Assembly (NCBI GenBank): GCA_943789455.1
Contig: CALSUE010000009.1
Location: forward strand, 1-64,000
Direction: 5' to 3'
Length of the DNA stretch: 64,000 nt
Source: an uncultured Flavobacteriaceae bacterium
GTDB taxonomy: Bacteria; Bacteroidota; Bacteroidia; Flavobacteriales; Flavobacteriaceae
Shown: in pieces, positions 28,406-37,122 of the stretch
Position numbering within the stretch: the stretch's first letter is position 1
Layout of the letters: every line of letters starts with the position of its first letter
Made by a program: the position numbers and the translations under genes
The notes under the pieces: generated by a model
Databases searched by the model: none
Told to the model about the DNA's origin: nothing
Seen by the model: the letters and a program-made list of their open reading frames with translations, nothing else

Positions 28406-29647
28406 ATGTCTCAAAAAGATTTTAAAATTTACATTGTTGGAGCAGGAGTAAGTGGTTTGGTAGCTGCACAGGTATTGGAAAAAAAAGGATATCATCCAAT
28501 TATTATTGAAGCATCAGACAGAGCAGGAGGGAGAGTAAAAACAGATATCAAAAAAGGGTTTCAATTAGATCATGGGTTTCAAGTGTTACTATCTTCGTAT
28601 CCGGCAGCTCAAAAATATTTAGATTTTAAAGCGCTTAAACTTGAAGAATTAAAACCTGGTGCCGTTATTTTTAAAAATGGAAAACAACAAATTATTGGAG
28701 ACCCTTTAAGAGATATTTCTACACTTTTTTCAACACTCTTTTCAGGAATAGGAACTCTCTCAGATAAGTTTAAAATTTTCCAATTGAATTTGAAACTAAA
28801 AAATAAATCTATAGAGGCTATTTTTTCATCTGATGAAATAAGTACCAAAGCGTATTTGCAAGAGTTTGGGTTTTCATCTCAAATCATAACTCAGTTTTTT
28901 ACTCCTTTTTTTACAGGAATATTTTTAGAAAATGAGCTAACAACCTCTAGTAGAATGTTTGAATTTGTTTTTAAAATGTTTGGAGAAGGATTGGCGGTAA
29001 TTCCTAAAGGAGGTATGGAAGAAATTTCAAAACAGTTAGTAGCCAACCTTAGCAACACAACTTTTCAATATAACACCCAAGTAACCTCGGTTTCCGATAA
29101 GGAAATTATACTACATACAGAAGATAAGTTAACAAGTACTGCTACAATTATTGCTACAGATGCTAGTAAACTGGTAAGCAATGCACCATCAAAAAATCTT
29201 ATCTGGAAATCTTGTCAAACCCTTTATTTTACGGCTAAACAAAGGATGATAAATAAACCTATGATTGGTTTATTGTCTAATGCACACGGTCTGGTTAATA
29301 ATATTTTTTATCATACGAGTGTAGCTACTAATACAAATAATACTGAAGAATTATTGTCTGTAACCGTAGTTAAAGCGCACCAGTTGTCTGAAAAACAATT
29401 AATAGCTGCCGTTATCAAACAATTAAAAGAGGAGTGCACTATAGACCAACTTACTTTCTTGGCTATTTATCACATAAAAAGAGCTTTGCCAGATTTAAAA
29501 GATATTAAATATGAAGTTTCACCCTCAGAAACACAGTTATCTTCGGGTATTTATTTAGCAGGTGATGTACAACTAAATGGCTCTCTAAATGCGGCTATGA
29601 TCGCAGGAGAAAAAGCTGCATTACAAGTTATAGCATCTCTTAAATAA
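28406..29647 (+). CDS. FAD-dependent amine-oxidase-like oxidoreductase
   Basis: A 413-residue flavoprotein. The N-terminal Rossmann motif VGAGVSGLVAAQVLEKKGY (about 10-28) is followed by an acidic residue and the RAGGRVKTD signature of the flavin amine oxidase/protoporphyrinogen oxidase/phytoene desaturase superfamily. The C-terminal FAD contact appears as IYLAGDVQLNGSLNAAMIAGEKAA. There is no membrane segment or signal. The substrate is unknown; family members act on amines, carotenoids or porphyrins. Neighbouring genes give no pathway clue. Confidence 0.85.
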   Translation: MSQKDFKIYIVGAGVSGLVAAQVLEKKGYHPIIIEASDRAGGRVKTDIKKGFQLDHGFQVLLSSYPAAQKYLDFKALKLEELKPGAVIFKNGKQQIIGDPLRDISTLFSTLFSGIGTLSDKFKIFQLNLKLKNKSIEAIFSSDEISTKAYLQEFGFSSQIITQFFTPFFTGIFLENELTTSSRMFEFVFKMFGEGLAVIPKGGMEEISKQLVANLSNTTFQYNTQVTSVSDKEIILHTEDKLTSTATIIATDASKLVSNAPSKNLIWKSCQTLYFTAKQRMINKPMIGLLSNAHGLVNNIFYHTSVATNTNNTEELLSVTVVKAHQLSEKQLIAAVIKQLKEECTIDQLTFLAIYHIKRALPDLKDIKYEVSPSETQLSSGIYLAGDVQLNGSLNAAMIAGEKAALQVIASLK

Positions 29648-29658
29648 GAAAGTTTCTT

Positions 29659-30018
29659 TTAAACAGCAGCATATTGTTGCAATAATTCTAATGAAGCATA
29701 CTGTAATGATTTTTGATGGGTAGCCTCTAAAACAATAGGCGGTGCTTTCCCTACTTTTTCAGCTTCTAGCCATCTAGAAATACACAAACACCATTTGTCT
29801 CCTGGTTGTAGACCTGGAAAGTTCCAATGAGGTATAGGAGTCATTAAATCATTTCCTCTAGAAGCAGAGTATGCCAAAAACCCCTCAGTTACTACTGCAC
29901 AAACCGTATGGGTGCCGGTATCTTCTGAAATGGTTCTACAAAAGCCATCTCTAAAATATCCGGTCATTGGATTGGTGCAACACGGAATAATTGGGTCTCC
30001 AAAAATATTAAGTTCCAT
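29659..30018 (-). CDS. DUF2237 family protein
   Basis: A small cytoplasmic protein of 119 residues, close to the usual length of DUF2237. Conserved family elements are present: NPMTGYFRDGFC near the start, the HTVCAVVTEGFLAYSASRGNDL stretch (given as HTVCAVVT and SRGNDL blocks), and PGDKWCLCISRW near 72-85. The conserved cysteines may bind something, but the biochemical role is unknown. Its C-terminus lies 11 bp from the convergent oxidoreductase gene. Confidence 0.85.
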   Translation of the reverse strand: MELNIFGDPIIPCCTNPMTGYFRDGFCRTISEDTGTHTVCAVVTEGFLAYSASRGNDLMTPIPHWNFPGLQPGDKWCLCISRWLEAEKVGKAPPIVLEATHQKSLQYASLELLQQYAAV

Positions 30019-30063
30019 AGCATTATAAATTTTATAACATCTCTTTGGTAATAAATTTACGAA

Positions 30064-30552
30064 TTAAAAAGCATATCCAAGACCAACACTAAAGATGCCC
30101 AAAACACCAGCTTTAACCTTAATAATTAAGCCTCCCTCAGGTTTTTGATATCTGTATCCTACATCTAACAAAGGCAGTATAAAAGGATCGTTATTATCTT
30201 TACCAGAAAAAATTCCAAGGTTAAATTCCATGTGAGAATTTCCTTTTCCAGTAAGTAGGGTAGCCGCACCTAATACACCACCACCTCCGTCACCCATAAT
30301 CATTCCGGCATAACCAAAACCTAATCTACCATACAATGAAATGTTATCTGACTCATGAACTTTTCGTTCATAATTCATAAAAACATGGGCACCAGGAAAA
30401 ATTCCTGTATCAAAATAAACATTGTTTTTTGTGGGAATAGAGATCATGTCAGAATTGGTTTGCGCAGATATATTTATACACAAACACATAAGAATTGTGA
30501 ACGTTATTATTTTAAAAATGGAGCTGGTTGTTTCTTTTTCTAATTTTTTCAT
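30064..30552 (-). CDS. Small exported protein, probable outer-membrane beta-barrel
   Basis: A 162-residue protein with an N-terminal membrane-targeting segment (about 12-30, ending NISAQ). The rest is rich in Gly and alternating aromatic/polar residues (GRLGFGYAGMIMGDGGGGVLG, VGYRYQKP) and ends GLGYAF, with the terminal Phe usual for outer-membrane barrels. I do not recognise a specific family. It probably has eight or fewer strands given its length. Upstream is a 162-bp gap with nothing convincing in it. Confidence 0.65.
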   Translation of the reverse strand: MKKLEKETTSSIFKIITFTILMCLCINISAQTNSDMISIPTKNNVYFDTGIFPGAHVFMNYERKVHESDNISLYGRLGFGYAGMIMGDGGGGVLGAATLLTGKGNSHMEFNLGIFSGKDNNDPFILPLLDVGYRYQKPEGGLIIKVKAGVLGIFSVGLGYAF

Positions 30553-30714
30553 TTGGGGTTATTAAGTTTTCAAATAAATATAACACTTAAAATTCTATTT
30601 TTTTAGAGTAGATTTCTAATAATTTTTCTTATACGTTGTTGCACAACAATTTATGAATCGTATCAAGTTTTTAAAAAAGATCATAGCTAACTCTAAAAGA
30701 AATTCTATTTAAAT

Positions 30715-32667
30715 TTATTTAGGTTCTAAAATAAGAGTAACTTTATTAAAATCTGCTGCGCTATTAATCACAGTTCTGTAGGCTTCAAATATTTCTGGTG
30801 CTACAAAAGTTTCTCTGTAATGTTCATCTGCAGTAACGGTTAATACATCTCCTTCCAAAGTATAATAAGAGTCAAAAATAAAGAGTTCTTTGTCCTTTGT
30901 AGCATAACTATTTTTTATGATAATGTCTTCTAAATTTGAAATTTGATACCCTTCAGGTATATGTATTTTTATCGTTCGATAATAACTTCTGTTAAACTCT
31001 GCTTCCAAAGGTAAAATTCTTTTTTTCTCTTGTTGCATTTCCATTTGAGGACCTATTAAATCTCCAAGTTTAAAAAGGTATTTATCACCTGTTTTTTCTA
31101 CAAAATACTCTGAGCTAATATCAAATTTTACCACAAAGGGTTTTACTCCAAAAAGACTTGGATCCTCATTAATAAATTCTCTTTTTAATACTTTGGCATT
31201 TTTGTCACTATTCTGAACAAAATATTGGTCTATTACTTCATTAATACGGTTTGGCTGAATAAGATTCATAAAAGGGTGTAAGTTCATGGCATAATATCCA
31301 TTTAATTTTCTTTCTAATGCTATCGTATTTTTAGTTAAATCTTTAGTATTAAAATTTACCTCTATTAACATTTCATCACTAGATAAGCTTGCAGGAATAC
31401 CTTCTATAAATTTCACTTCTGAAAAAGCTTTTCTTTTGCCATTGATATCATATCCAGTTATAAAAAGGCCAAAATTATTCATGAAGTAAGGGGGTGGAAA
31501 ACCAAATCTAGTGCCAAATTTACTAGGAGATAGATATTTTTTTGATGCAGGGAAGTAAAATAAAAATTCTTGTAAAAAATTGGTAGCCTCAAAATCTTTA
31601 TCAAATTTTAATAGTAATCTGTTGCTAGTGAGAACCATTTCATGCGTAACATTAAATTTTTCAAATAAGGCAATATATAGTTTTATTACGCCTGTTTCAT
31701 TTGCAGTTTTAGTTTTTAATACATTTGTTAAGTTTTCAGAATCATTTTCTGAGATGTATATATTTTCTTTAATAAATAAATCTATAATTCTTGCTTTATT
31801 TTCATCTTTTAAATCATCATCAAATTTGAAATTTTTAGCAAATTTATGTATGAGTTTTTTTTCTAATTCGCTATGTGTTGAATAATAGAAATCAAATAAA
31901 TTTTGAGCTACATTATTATAAGAAGTAATAATAGTATTGTTGGCGGTATTTTCATGTAATTTATACATAATAAAACCAATTGCAGCGTTGTAAGGAGCCT
32001 TCTCTTCTTTGATTACAGCCTTGATGTCTTTAGCCGAGAACTTCCAATGTGTTTTTTCTTTAAAACTTTCAATTTCTTTTACAGTAGTTTCTAAATTAAA
32101 ACTTTTGAAGCTAAAGCGTAGATTGCTAGGTGCATATAAATCAAACTCTATAGTTTGTTTGTCGTAGTCACTCTCAATATCCACCATCGCACCTTGAAAT
32201 TTTGGACGTCTTTTTATTACATAATAATATTCAATTATACTCCCTTTCTCAACATCATCTATAGAAAAATAATTAAAACTCCTCCCAGATTCATCATCTT
32301 CAGACCGTAAAATTCTTGATTTATCTAATACAATAATCTCTCCTGTTTTTTTAATAATACGAACATTTATGACCACTTGAGATGCATCGTTAGCAATCGG
32401 TAAATAAACTTTAGTATACTCTTCAATTCTATCATCAGAATTTAACCACAATACTTTATGTTCTAGGTAGTATTCTATTAAATTTTGGTCTTCAAAGATA
32501 AATTCAGTTACCACTTTATCTTTTATAGCAATCATATCTTTATCTGATGACTCTATAGTATACTTTGGGTTTAGTTCCCAATGATAACTTTTAAAAAAGG
32601 GTACAGTTTGGGCTAAACTTGTGGAAGTAATAAATAGAAATAAAATGAAGCTGTTAATCGGTTTCAT
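30715..32667 (-). CDS. DUF3857 / transglutaminase-like exported protein
   Basis: A 650-residue protein with a signal peptide ending SLAQ. The N-terminal half (about 50-220) matches the DUF3857 pattern, with RIEEYTKVYLPIAN, INVRIIKKTGEIIVLD and the VEKGSIIEYYYVIK motif. A degenerate transglutaminase-like domain follows (about 280-400), but the usual catalytic Cys-His-Asp set is not evident; at the expected place the sequence reads TANETGVIKLYIALF. The C-terminal part is beta-rich (DUF2569-like region not certain). The function of these Bacteroidota proteins is unknown. The gene stands alone and runs away from the aromatic amino acid operon. Confidence 0.8.
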   Translation of the reverse strand: MKPINSFILFLFITSTSLAQTVPFFKSYHWELNPKYTIESSDKDMIAIKDKVVTEFIFEDQNLIEYYLEHKVLWLNSDDRIEEYTKVYLPIANDASQVVINVRIIKKTGEIIVLDKSRILRSEDDESGRSFNYFSIDDVEKGSIIEYYYVIKRRPKFQGAMVDIESDYDKQTIEFDLYAPSNLRFSFKSFNLETTVKEIESFKEKTHWKFSAKDIKAVIKEEKAPYNAAIGFIMYKLHENTANNTIITSYNNVAQNLFDFYYSTHSELEKKLIHKFAKNFKFDDDLKDENKARIIDLFIKENIYISENDSENLTNVLKTKTANETGVIKLYIALFEKFNVTHEMVLTSNRLLLKFDKDFEATNFLQEFLFYFPASKKYLSPSKFGTRFGFPPPYFMNNFGLFITGYDINGKRKAFSEVKFIEGIPASLSSDEMLIEVNFNTKDLTKNTIALERKLNGYYAMNLHPFMNLIQPNRINEVIDQYFVQNSDKNAKVLKREFINEDPSLFGVKPFVVKFDISSEYFVEKTGDKYLFKLGDLIGPQMEMQQEKKRILPLEAEFNRSYYRTIKIHIPEGYQISNLEDIIIKNSYATKDKELFIFDSYYTLEGDVLTVTADEHYRETFVAPEIFEAYRTVINSAADFNKVTLILEPK

Positions 32668-32996
32668 ATGGGTGTTTATTTTTCTTTAAAATAATTTATT
32701 TTGAAGCTTTTCAGTTTTTTTTACTTCTTGAGTTTAGCGGTATACACCATAGTAAAATTAAGAAAGAGTTGCCTCTTTTTACAAAAACAAATAAAGACAA
32801 AATTCTGCAATTTAATACATAACAAATTCATAATACTGTTATTTTTCCAATAGTTTTTTTCAACTCTTGTTTATTAAAATGCCAATAAAATGCATCTTAA
32901 ATTATTAATTTCGTATTTATTTAAAAATCAGGACACTATTATTTGTTTATGTAAATTTAATACTTAGATTTGTCCATTATAAAATAAAAAACAACT
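32668..32996. other. Intergenic region with the promoter of the aromatic operon
   Basis: Between the DUF3857 gene and the leader peptide. The first 270 bp are AT-rich and I see no gene or RNA in them. The last 60 bp hold the promoter described separately. Confidence 0.6.
32942..32972 (+). promoter_or_regulatory. Consensus Bacteroidota promoter of the pheA attenuator transcript
   Basis: TTTG at 32942-32945, then exactly 19 bp, then TAGATTTG at 32965-32972. This matches the Bacteroidota housekeeping-sigma consensus TTTG-N19-21-TAnnTTTG with no mismatch. Transcription should begin near 32977-32980, about 18 nt before the leader peptide start. Confidence 0.8.
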
Positions 32997-33053
32997 ATGC
33001 AATACGTTTGGAACAGTTTCTTTTTCTACTTCTACTTTTTTAGTAAGAGTTGA
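32997..33053 (+). CDS. Aromatic-rich leader peptide of the Phe/Tyr operon attenuator
   Basis: An 18-codon open frame, MQYVWNSFFFYFYFFSKS, from ATG 32997 to TGA 33051-33053. Ten of 18 codons are aromatic: six Phe, three Tyr and one Trp, with eight of these in one block at 33018-33041. It sits between a consensus promoter and an intrinsic terminator directly ahead of pheA, whose operon makes Phe and Tyr. This is the architecture of pheL-type leader peptides: scarcity of charged tRNA-Phe or tRNA-Tyr would stall the ribosome in the block and expose the antiterminator strand. The peptide itself needs no function. The arrangement is seen directly; the regulation is inferred. Confidence 0.85.
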   Translation: MQYVWNSFFFYFYFFSKS

Positions 33054-33120
33054 GACTCCATGTATATTGTAAAAAAACTATATAACAGAAAGTCTCGAAT
33101 CTAATTCGAGATTTTTTTTT
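33047..33120 (+). terminator. Attenuator with alternative hairpins and terminator before pheA
   Basis: Three mutually exclusive pairings are visible. A small 1:2 hairpin pairs 33047-33050 (GAGT) with 33055-33058 (ACTC). An antiterminator pairs 33050-33057 (TTGAGACT) with 33091-33098 (AGTCTCGA), 8 pairs with one G-T. The terminator pairs 33093-33100 (TCTCGAAT) with 33104-33111 (ATTCGAGA) around a CTA loop, followed by nine Ts to 33120. A ribosome at the leader stop codon would cover the antiterminator's left strand and allow termination; one stalled on the Phe/Tyr codons would leave it free. Confidence 0.88.
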
Positions 33121-33127
33121 GATATAA

Positions 33128-33955
33128 ATGAATAAAATTATTGCCATACAAGGAGCAGAGGGCTCCAATCATCATAAAGTAGCTAGAGACTTTTATGGAG
33201 ACAACATTGAATTAAAAGAGTGTATGTCTTTTGATGCCATAGTAGCTCATTTATTAGAGGGTTCAGCAACTGATGGAGTAATGGCAATAGAAAATACGAT
33301 TGCAGGCTCCATAATACCAAATTACGCACTTATAGATTCAAATAATTTACATATTGTAGGTGAAGAATATCTAAACATTCACCATCATTTAATGGCATTA
33401 CCCGATCAAACTATAAATAGTATTAATGAGGTTTGGTCTCATCCTATGGCCCTATTGCAATGTAAAGAGTTTTTTAAAAAACATCCTCACATTAAATTGG
33501 TTGAGGATGTAGATACTGCAGAAGTTGCGAAAAGAATTGCAAAAGAAAATATAAAAGGGATTGCTGCAATTGCTCCAAAAATTGCTGCTGAAATTTTTGG
33601 CTTACAAGTACTAGAGGATGATATACAGACTATTAAAGACAATTCTACAAGATTTGTAATTGTTCAAACACAGTTGCCAGCTCATTCAATTGAGGGTATT
33701 AATAAAGCATCATTAAAATTTGAATTAAGTCATAAAAGAGGAAGTTTAGCTGCAGTTTTAAATGTATTGAGTGATTGTAAAATGAACTTAACTAAAATTC
33801 AATCTTTGCCTGTCATAGAAACTCCATGGAAATATTCCTTCTTTGTAGATGTAACTTTTGATGAGTATACAGAGTACCAAAAATTGGTAAAAATAATTGA
33901 GATTATGGCCGAAGATTTCAAAATTTTAGGAACCTACAAAAACGGTAGAAAATGA
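33128..33955 (+). CDS. pheA: Prephenate dehydratase
   Basis: Converts prephenate to phenylpyruvate, the committed step to phenylalanine. This is a stand-alone dehydratase of 275 residues without chorismate mutase. The catalytic domain opens IAIQGAEGSNHHKVA and holds the family TRF motif (NSTRFVIVQ, near 175). The C-terminal ACT domain (about 192-265, KFELSHKRGSLAAVLNVLSDC and NLTKIQSLPV) normally binds Phe for feedback inhibition. It starts 7 nt after the attenuator U tract and overlaps the aminotransferase start by 4 bp (ATGA), so the genes are translationally coupled. Confidence 0.95.
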   Translation: MNKIIAIQGAEGSNHHKVARDFYGDNIELKECMSFDAIVAHLLEGSATDGVMAIENTIAGSIIPNYALIDSNNLHIVGEEYLNIHHHLMALPDQTINSINEVWSHPMALLQCKEFFKKHPHIKLVEDVDTAEVAKRIAKENIKGIAAIAPKIAAEIFGLQVLEDDIQTIKDNSTRFVIVQTQLPAHSIEGINKASLKFELSHKRGSLAAVLNVLSDCKMNLTKIQSLPVIETPWKYSFFVDVTFDEYTEYQKLVKIIEIMAEDFKILGTYKNGRK

Positions 33956-35094
33956 TTAAATCAGCCAATAGATTAAATACCGTTCAAGAGTACTATTTTT
34001 CTAAGAAACTTAGAGAGGTTCGAGCATTGTCAACTCAAGGGAAGCCCATTATAAATATGGGTATTGGAAGTCCAGATTTACAGCCTCCTTCCAAAGTAAT
34101 TGAAGCGATTCAACAGGCGGTAGTTACTGAAGGAGCTCATAAGTACCAGAGTTATCAAGGATTGCCCGAATTTAGAGAAGCTGTGGCAGGGTTTTATAAA
34201 AATAACTATAATGTTGACCTAAGCCCAGATAACGAAATCCTTCCACTTATGGGAAGTAAGGAAGGAATTTTACATATTTCCATGGCATTTTTGAACAAAG
34301 GAGATAAGGTGTTAATTCCTAATCCAGGGTATCCAACATATACGTCTGTTACCAATTTAGTTGAGGCTACCCCTGTATTTTATGAGTTAACATCAGAAAA
34401 TAATTGGGAGCCAGATTTCGAGCAACTAGCGCAAGAAGATGTTTCTAATATAAAAATGATGTGGGTTAATTATCCTCATATGCCAACAGGGGCAAAAGCA
34501 ACCCAAATACTATTTGAAAAATTAATAGCTTTTGGTAAAAAACACCAAATTTTAATTATAAATGACAACCCCTACAGTTTTGTTTTAAACAATAATCCAC
34601 TAAGTATTTTAGGTGTAAACGGAGCAAAAGAAACTGCCATAGAATTAAATTCTTTGAGCAAGTCTTTTAATATGGCTGGCTGGAGAGTAGGAATGCTGTT
34701 AGGAGCTAAGCCTATTTTAGAAGAGGTTTTAAAGGTGAAGACACAAATGGATTCTGGAATGTTTTATGGAATTCAACAAGGAGCTATTGCTGCATTAAAA
34801 GTTAGCTCATCTTGGTTTTCTGAAATGAATGATGTATACGAAAAAAGAAGAAAACTGGTCTGGGAAATAGCTGATGCTTTAGAATGCAGTTACGATAAAA
34901 ATACTTCTGGTATGTTTGTTTGGGCTAAGACTCCTGAGGGAGTAAAAGCGGAAAGCATGGTAGATCATTTATTGTATAACAAAGATATTTTTATAGCACC
35001 TGGCTCTATTTTTGGGAGTAGTGGAGAAGGATATATCCGATTTTCATTATGTGTGTCAGAAGAAAAAATTAAGGAAGCATTAGAAAGATTATAA
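33952..35094 (+). CDS. PLP-dependent class I/II aminotransferase of the aromatic operon
   Basis: A 380-residue fold-type I aminotransferase. Lys237 in LNSLSKSFNMAGWRVG forms the Schiff base with PLP. Supporting motifs are GIGSPDLQPP near the start, YQGLPEFREA, NPGYPTYTSV and WVNYPHMPTGA (an unusual His in place of the more common Asn/Pro context). The C-terminal GYIRFSLCVSEE carries the carboxylate-binding Arg. Its place between pheA and tyrA suggests it transaminates phenylpyruvate and 4-hydroxyphenylpyruvate, although its sequence type is broad (LL-DAP or AspC-like). It ends 1 bp before tyrA. Confidence 0.9.
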   Translation: MIKSANRLNTVQEYYFSKKLREVRALSTQGKPIINMGIGSPDLQPPSKVIEAIQQAVVTEGAHKYQSYQGLPEFREAVAGFYKNNYNVDLSPDNEILPLMGSKEGILHISMAFLNKGDKVLIPNPGYPTYTSVTNLVEATPVFYELTSENNWEPDFEQLAQEDVSNIKMMWVNYPHMPTGAKATQILFEKLIAFGKKHQILIINDNPYSFVLNNNPLSILGVNGAKETAIELNSLSKSFNMAGWRVGMLLGAKPILEEVLKVKTQMDSGMFYGIQQGAIAALKVSSSWFSEMNDVYEKRRKLVWEIADALECSYDKNTSGMFVWAKTPEGVKAESMVDHLLYNKDIFIAPGSIFGSSGEGYIRFSLCVSEEKIKEALERL

Positions 35095-35095
35095 C

Positions 35096-35944
35096 ATGAA
35101 GGTTTTTATCATAGGAACAGGGTTAATTGGGGGAAGTTTTGCATTAGATATTCAGCAAGAATATTCAGAGGCTGTTATCTATGGAATAGATACTAATAAA
35201 AATCATATCACTGAAGCTCTTGAATATGGTGTTATACATGAAGAAGCTAGTTTTGAAGATTTACACAGCGCAGATCTAGTATTTGTAACTATTCCTGTTG
35301 ATGTTACCTTAAAGGTATTACCTAAAGTATTAGATATTATTCACGATAATTCATTGGTTATAGATGTTGGTTCTACTAAAAAACGTATTTGTGAGGTTGT
35401 TAAAAACCATCCGAAAAGAAGAAACTTTTTAGCAGCTCACCCAATTGCTGGGACAGAATTTTCAGGGCCAAAATCAGCTTTGAAAGGATTATTTAAAGAA
35501 AAAACAAATATCATTTGTGAGGTAGAGAAGACGGCTTTTAAATTACAAGAAAAGGCTTTAGAGATTTTCTCTAAAATAGGGATGAGAATTCGATATATGG
35601 ATGCTGTTTCCCATGACAAACATATTGCATATGTATCTCACTTATCTCACATTAGTTCTTTTATGTTGGGTAAAACAGTGATAGATAAAGAAAAAAATGA
35701 ACGTGATATTTTTGATATGGCAGGAAGTGGATTTGAATCTACGGTAAGATTGGCCAAGAGTTCTCCCGCAATGTGGACCCCTATTTTCGAACAAAATAAA
35801 GACAATATAGTTGAGACTCTGGAGGAATATATTGGAAATTTAAAACAATTTAAAAAATTGATGGAAGAGCATAAATTTGATCAAGTTTTTGATGAGATGC
35901 AAAAAACAAATCATATTGCAACAATACTTAAGGGAATTAAATAA
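35096..35944 (+). CDS. tyrA: Prephenate dehydrogenase
   Basis: Oxidatively decarboxylates prephenate to 4-hydroxyphenylpyruvate, the tyrosine branch. The protein is 282 residues, a catalytic core without ACT or mutase domain. The N-terminal Rossmann motif IIGTGLIGGSFALDI binds NAD(P), VDVGSTKKRICE follows, and AAHPIAGTEFSGP (about 112-125) is the conserved substrate region. HIAYVSHLSHISSF carries a catalytic His. It starts one base after the aminotransferase stop. With no ACT domain, regulation of this step would come from the attenuator and DAHP synthase. Confidence 0.94.
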   Translation: MKVFIIGTGLIGGSFALDIQQEYSEAVIYGIDTNKNHITEALEYGVIHEEASFEDLHSADLVFVTIPVDVTLKVLPKVLDIIHDNSLVIDVGSTKKRICEVVKNHPKRRNFLAAHPIAGTEFSGPKSALKGLFKEKTNIICEVEKTAFKLQEKALEIFSKIGMRIRYMDAVSHDKHIAYVSHLSHISSFMLGKTVIDKEKNERDIFDMAGSGFESTVRLAKSSPAMWTPIFEQNKDNIVETLEEYIGNLKQFKKLMEEHKFDQVFDEMQKTNHIATILKGIK

Positions 35945-36004
35945 CACCTATGAATTTAGGGATACTAAATATTAAAAACAAAAAGCAAAATTTAATAAGT
36001 AAAG

Positions 36005-37087
36005 ATGAAGAATACAAAAGAATTAAGAACATGGTTGGATGATTTAAGTTTAGATCACCCACTCGTAGTAGCAGGGCCTTGTAGTGCAGAAACAGAAGAT
36101 CAAGTATTAAAGATCGCGCACGAACTAAAAGATTCTGATGTAAACTATTTTAGGGCTGGAATTTGGAAGCCAAGAACACGTCCAGGGAATTTTGAAGGCG
36201 TAGGAGCTTTAGGTTTAAAGTGGCTTCAAAAAGTAAAAGCAGAAACAGGAATGAAGACTGCAACAGAGGTAGCTAACGCTGCTCATGTGAAGTTAGCTTT
36301 GGAACATGATATAGATTTATTATGGATTGGTGCAAGATCTACAGTAAGTCCTTTTATTGTTCAAGAAATTGCAGATGCTTTAAAAGGTACAGATAAGATA
36401 GTATTAGTAAAGAATCCAGTAAATCCAGATTTAGCTCTTTGGCTTGGAGGAATAGAAAGATTATATTCCGCTGATATTAAAAATTTAGGAGTAATCCACA
36501 GAGGTTTTTCTACCTACGAGAAAACAAGATACCGTAACAATCCAGAATGGCAAATTGCCATTGAATTACAAAATCGTTTTCCAGATTTACCACTAATATG
36601 TGATCCATCTCATATTACAGGAAAAAGAGATATGATTTTTGAAGTGTCACAAACAGCTTTAGATTTAAACTTTAATGGTTTAATGATTGAAACCCATGTA
36701 GATCCAGATAATGCGTGGAGTGATGCAGCCCAGCAAGTAACGCCAGATACTCTTATTCAAATGATGGAAGATTTAAAAATTAGAAAAGAAACTGATACAG
36801 AGGCTGAATATAGAAATTCATTAAATACACTAAGAACTCAGATTGATGTGATTGATCATCAATTGATAGATATTTTAGGGAAACGTATGAAAATAGCTGA
36901 CACCATTGGAGCGCTTAAAAAAGATAAGAATGTTGCGGTACTTCAATCTAAGAGATGGAATGAGATTTTAGGGAAAATGATTCTTGAAGGAGAGCAGAAC
37001 AAGCTAAGCGAGGAATTTATTCTAAGAGTGTTTAAAGCCATTCACCAAGAATCGATTAATCATCAAGAAAAAATAATGAATGGATAA
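36005..37087 (+). CDS. Bifunctional DAHP synthase / chorismate mutase
   Basis: Combines the first step of the shikimate pathway with chorismate-to-prephenate conversion. The DAHP synthase domain fills residues 1-260: VVAGPCSAETEDQ, FRAGIWKPRTRPGNFEG, IGARSTVSPF, LVKNPVNPDLALW, and CDPSHITGKRD, with Cys and His metal ligands. An AroQ-type chorismate mutase follows at about 275-355 (LRTQIDVIDHQLIDILGKRMKIADTIG in shorter blocks: LRTQIDVIDHQL, RMKIADTIG). This fusion order, with the mutase at the C-terminus, is typical of Bacteroidota, where the mutase gives allosteric control by prephenate. It completes an operon giving both Phe and Tyr from chorismate. The 60-bp gap before it may hold an internal promoter. 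Confidence 0.95.
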   Translation: MKNTKELRTWLDDLSLDHPLVVAGPCSAETEDQVLKIAHELKDSDVNYFRAGIWKPRTRPGNFEGVGALGLKWLQKVKAETGMKTATEVANAAHVKLALEHDIDLLWIGARSTVSPFIVQEIADALKGTDKIVLVKNPVNPDLALWLGGIERLYSADIKNLGVIHRGFSTYEKTRYRNNPEWQIAIELQNRFPDLPLICDPSHITGKRDMIFEVSQTALDLNFNGLMIETHVDPDNAWSDAAQQVTPDTLIQMMEDLKIRKETDTEAEYRNSLNTLRTQIDVIDHQLIDILGKRMKIADTIGALKKDKNVAVLQSKRWNEILGKMILEGEQNKLSEEFILRVFKAIHQESINHQEKIMNG

Positions 37088-37088
37088 T

Positions 37089-37116
37089 AAAAAAGCGGCT
37101 ATTAGCCGCTTTTTTA
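37089..37116 (+). terminator. Intrinsic terminator of the aromatic operon
   Basis: AAAAGCGGC (37091-37099) pairs with GCCGCTTTT (37105-37113) around TATTA, with six Ts from 37110. The symmetric A/T flanks let it work for the convergent gene at 37123 as well. Confidence 0.92.
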
Positions 37117-37122
37117 TTTTTA

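Noticed and set aside
30591..30710. Direct repeat AATTCTATTT flanking about 100 bp with a short TTGTTG/CAACAA inverted repeat
   Set aside because: The repeats are AT-rich and only 10 bp, which is likely by chance at this base composition; no transposase or target-site pattern.
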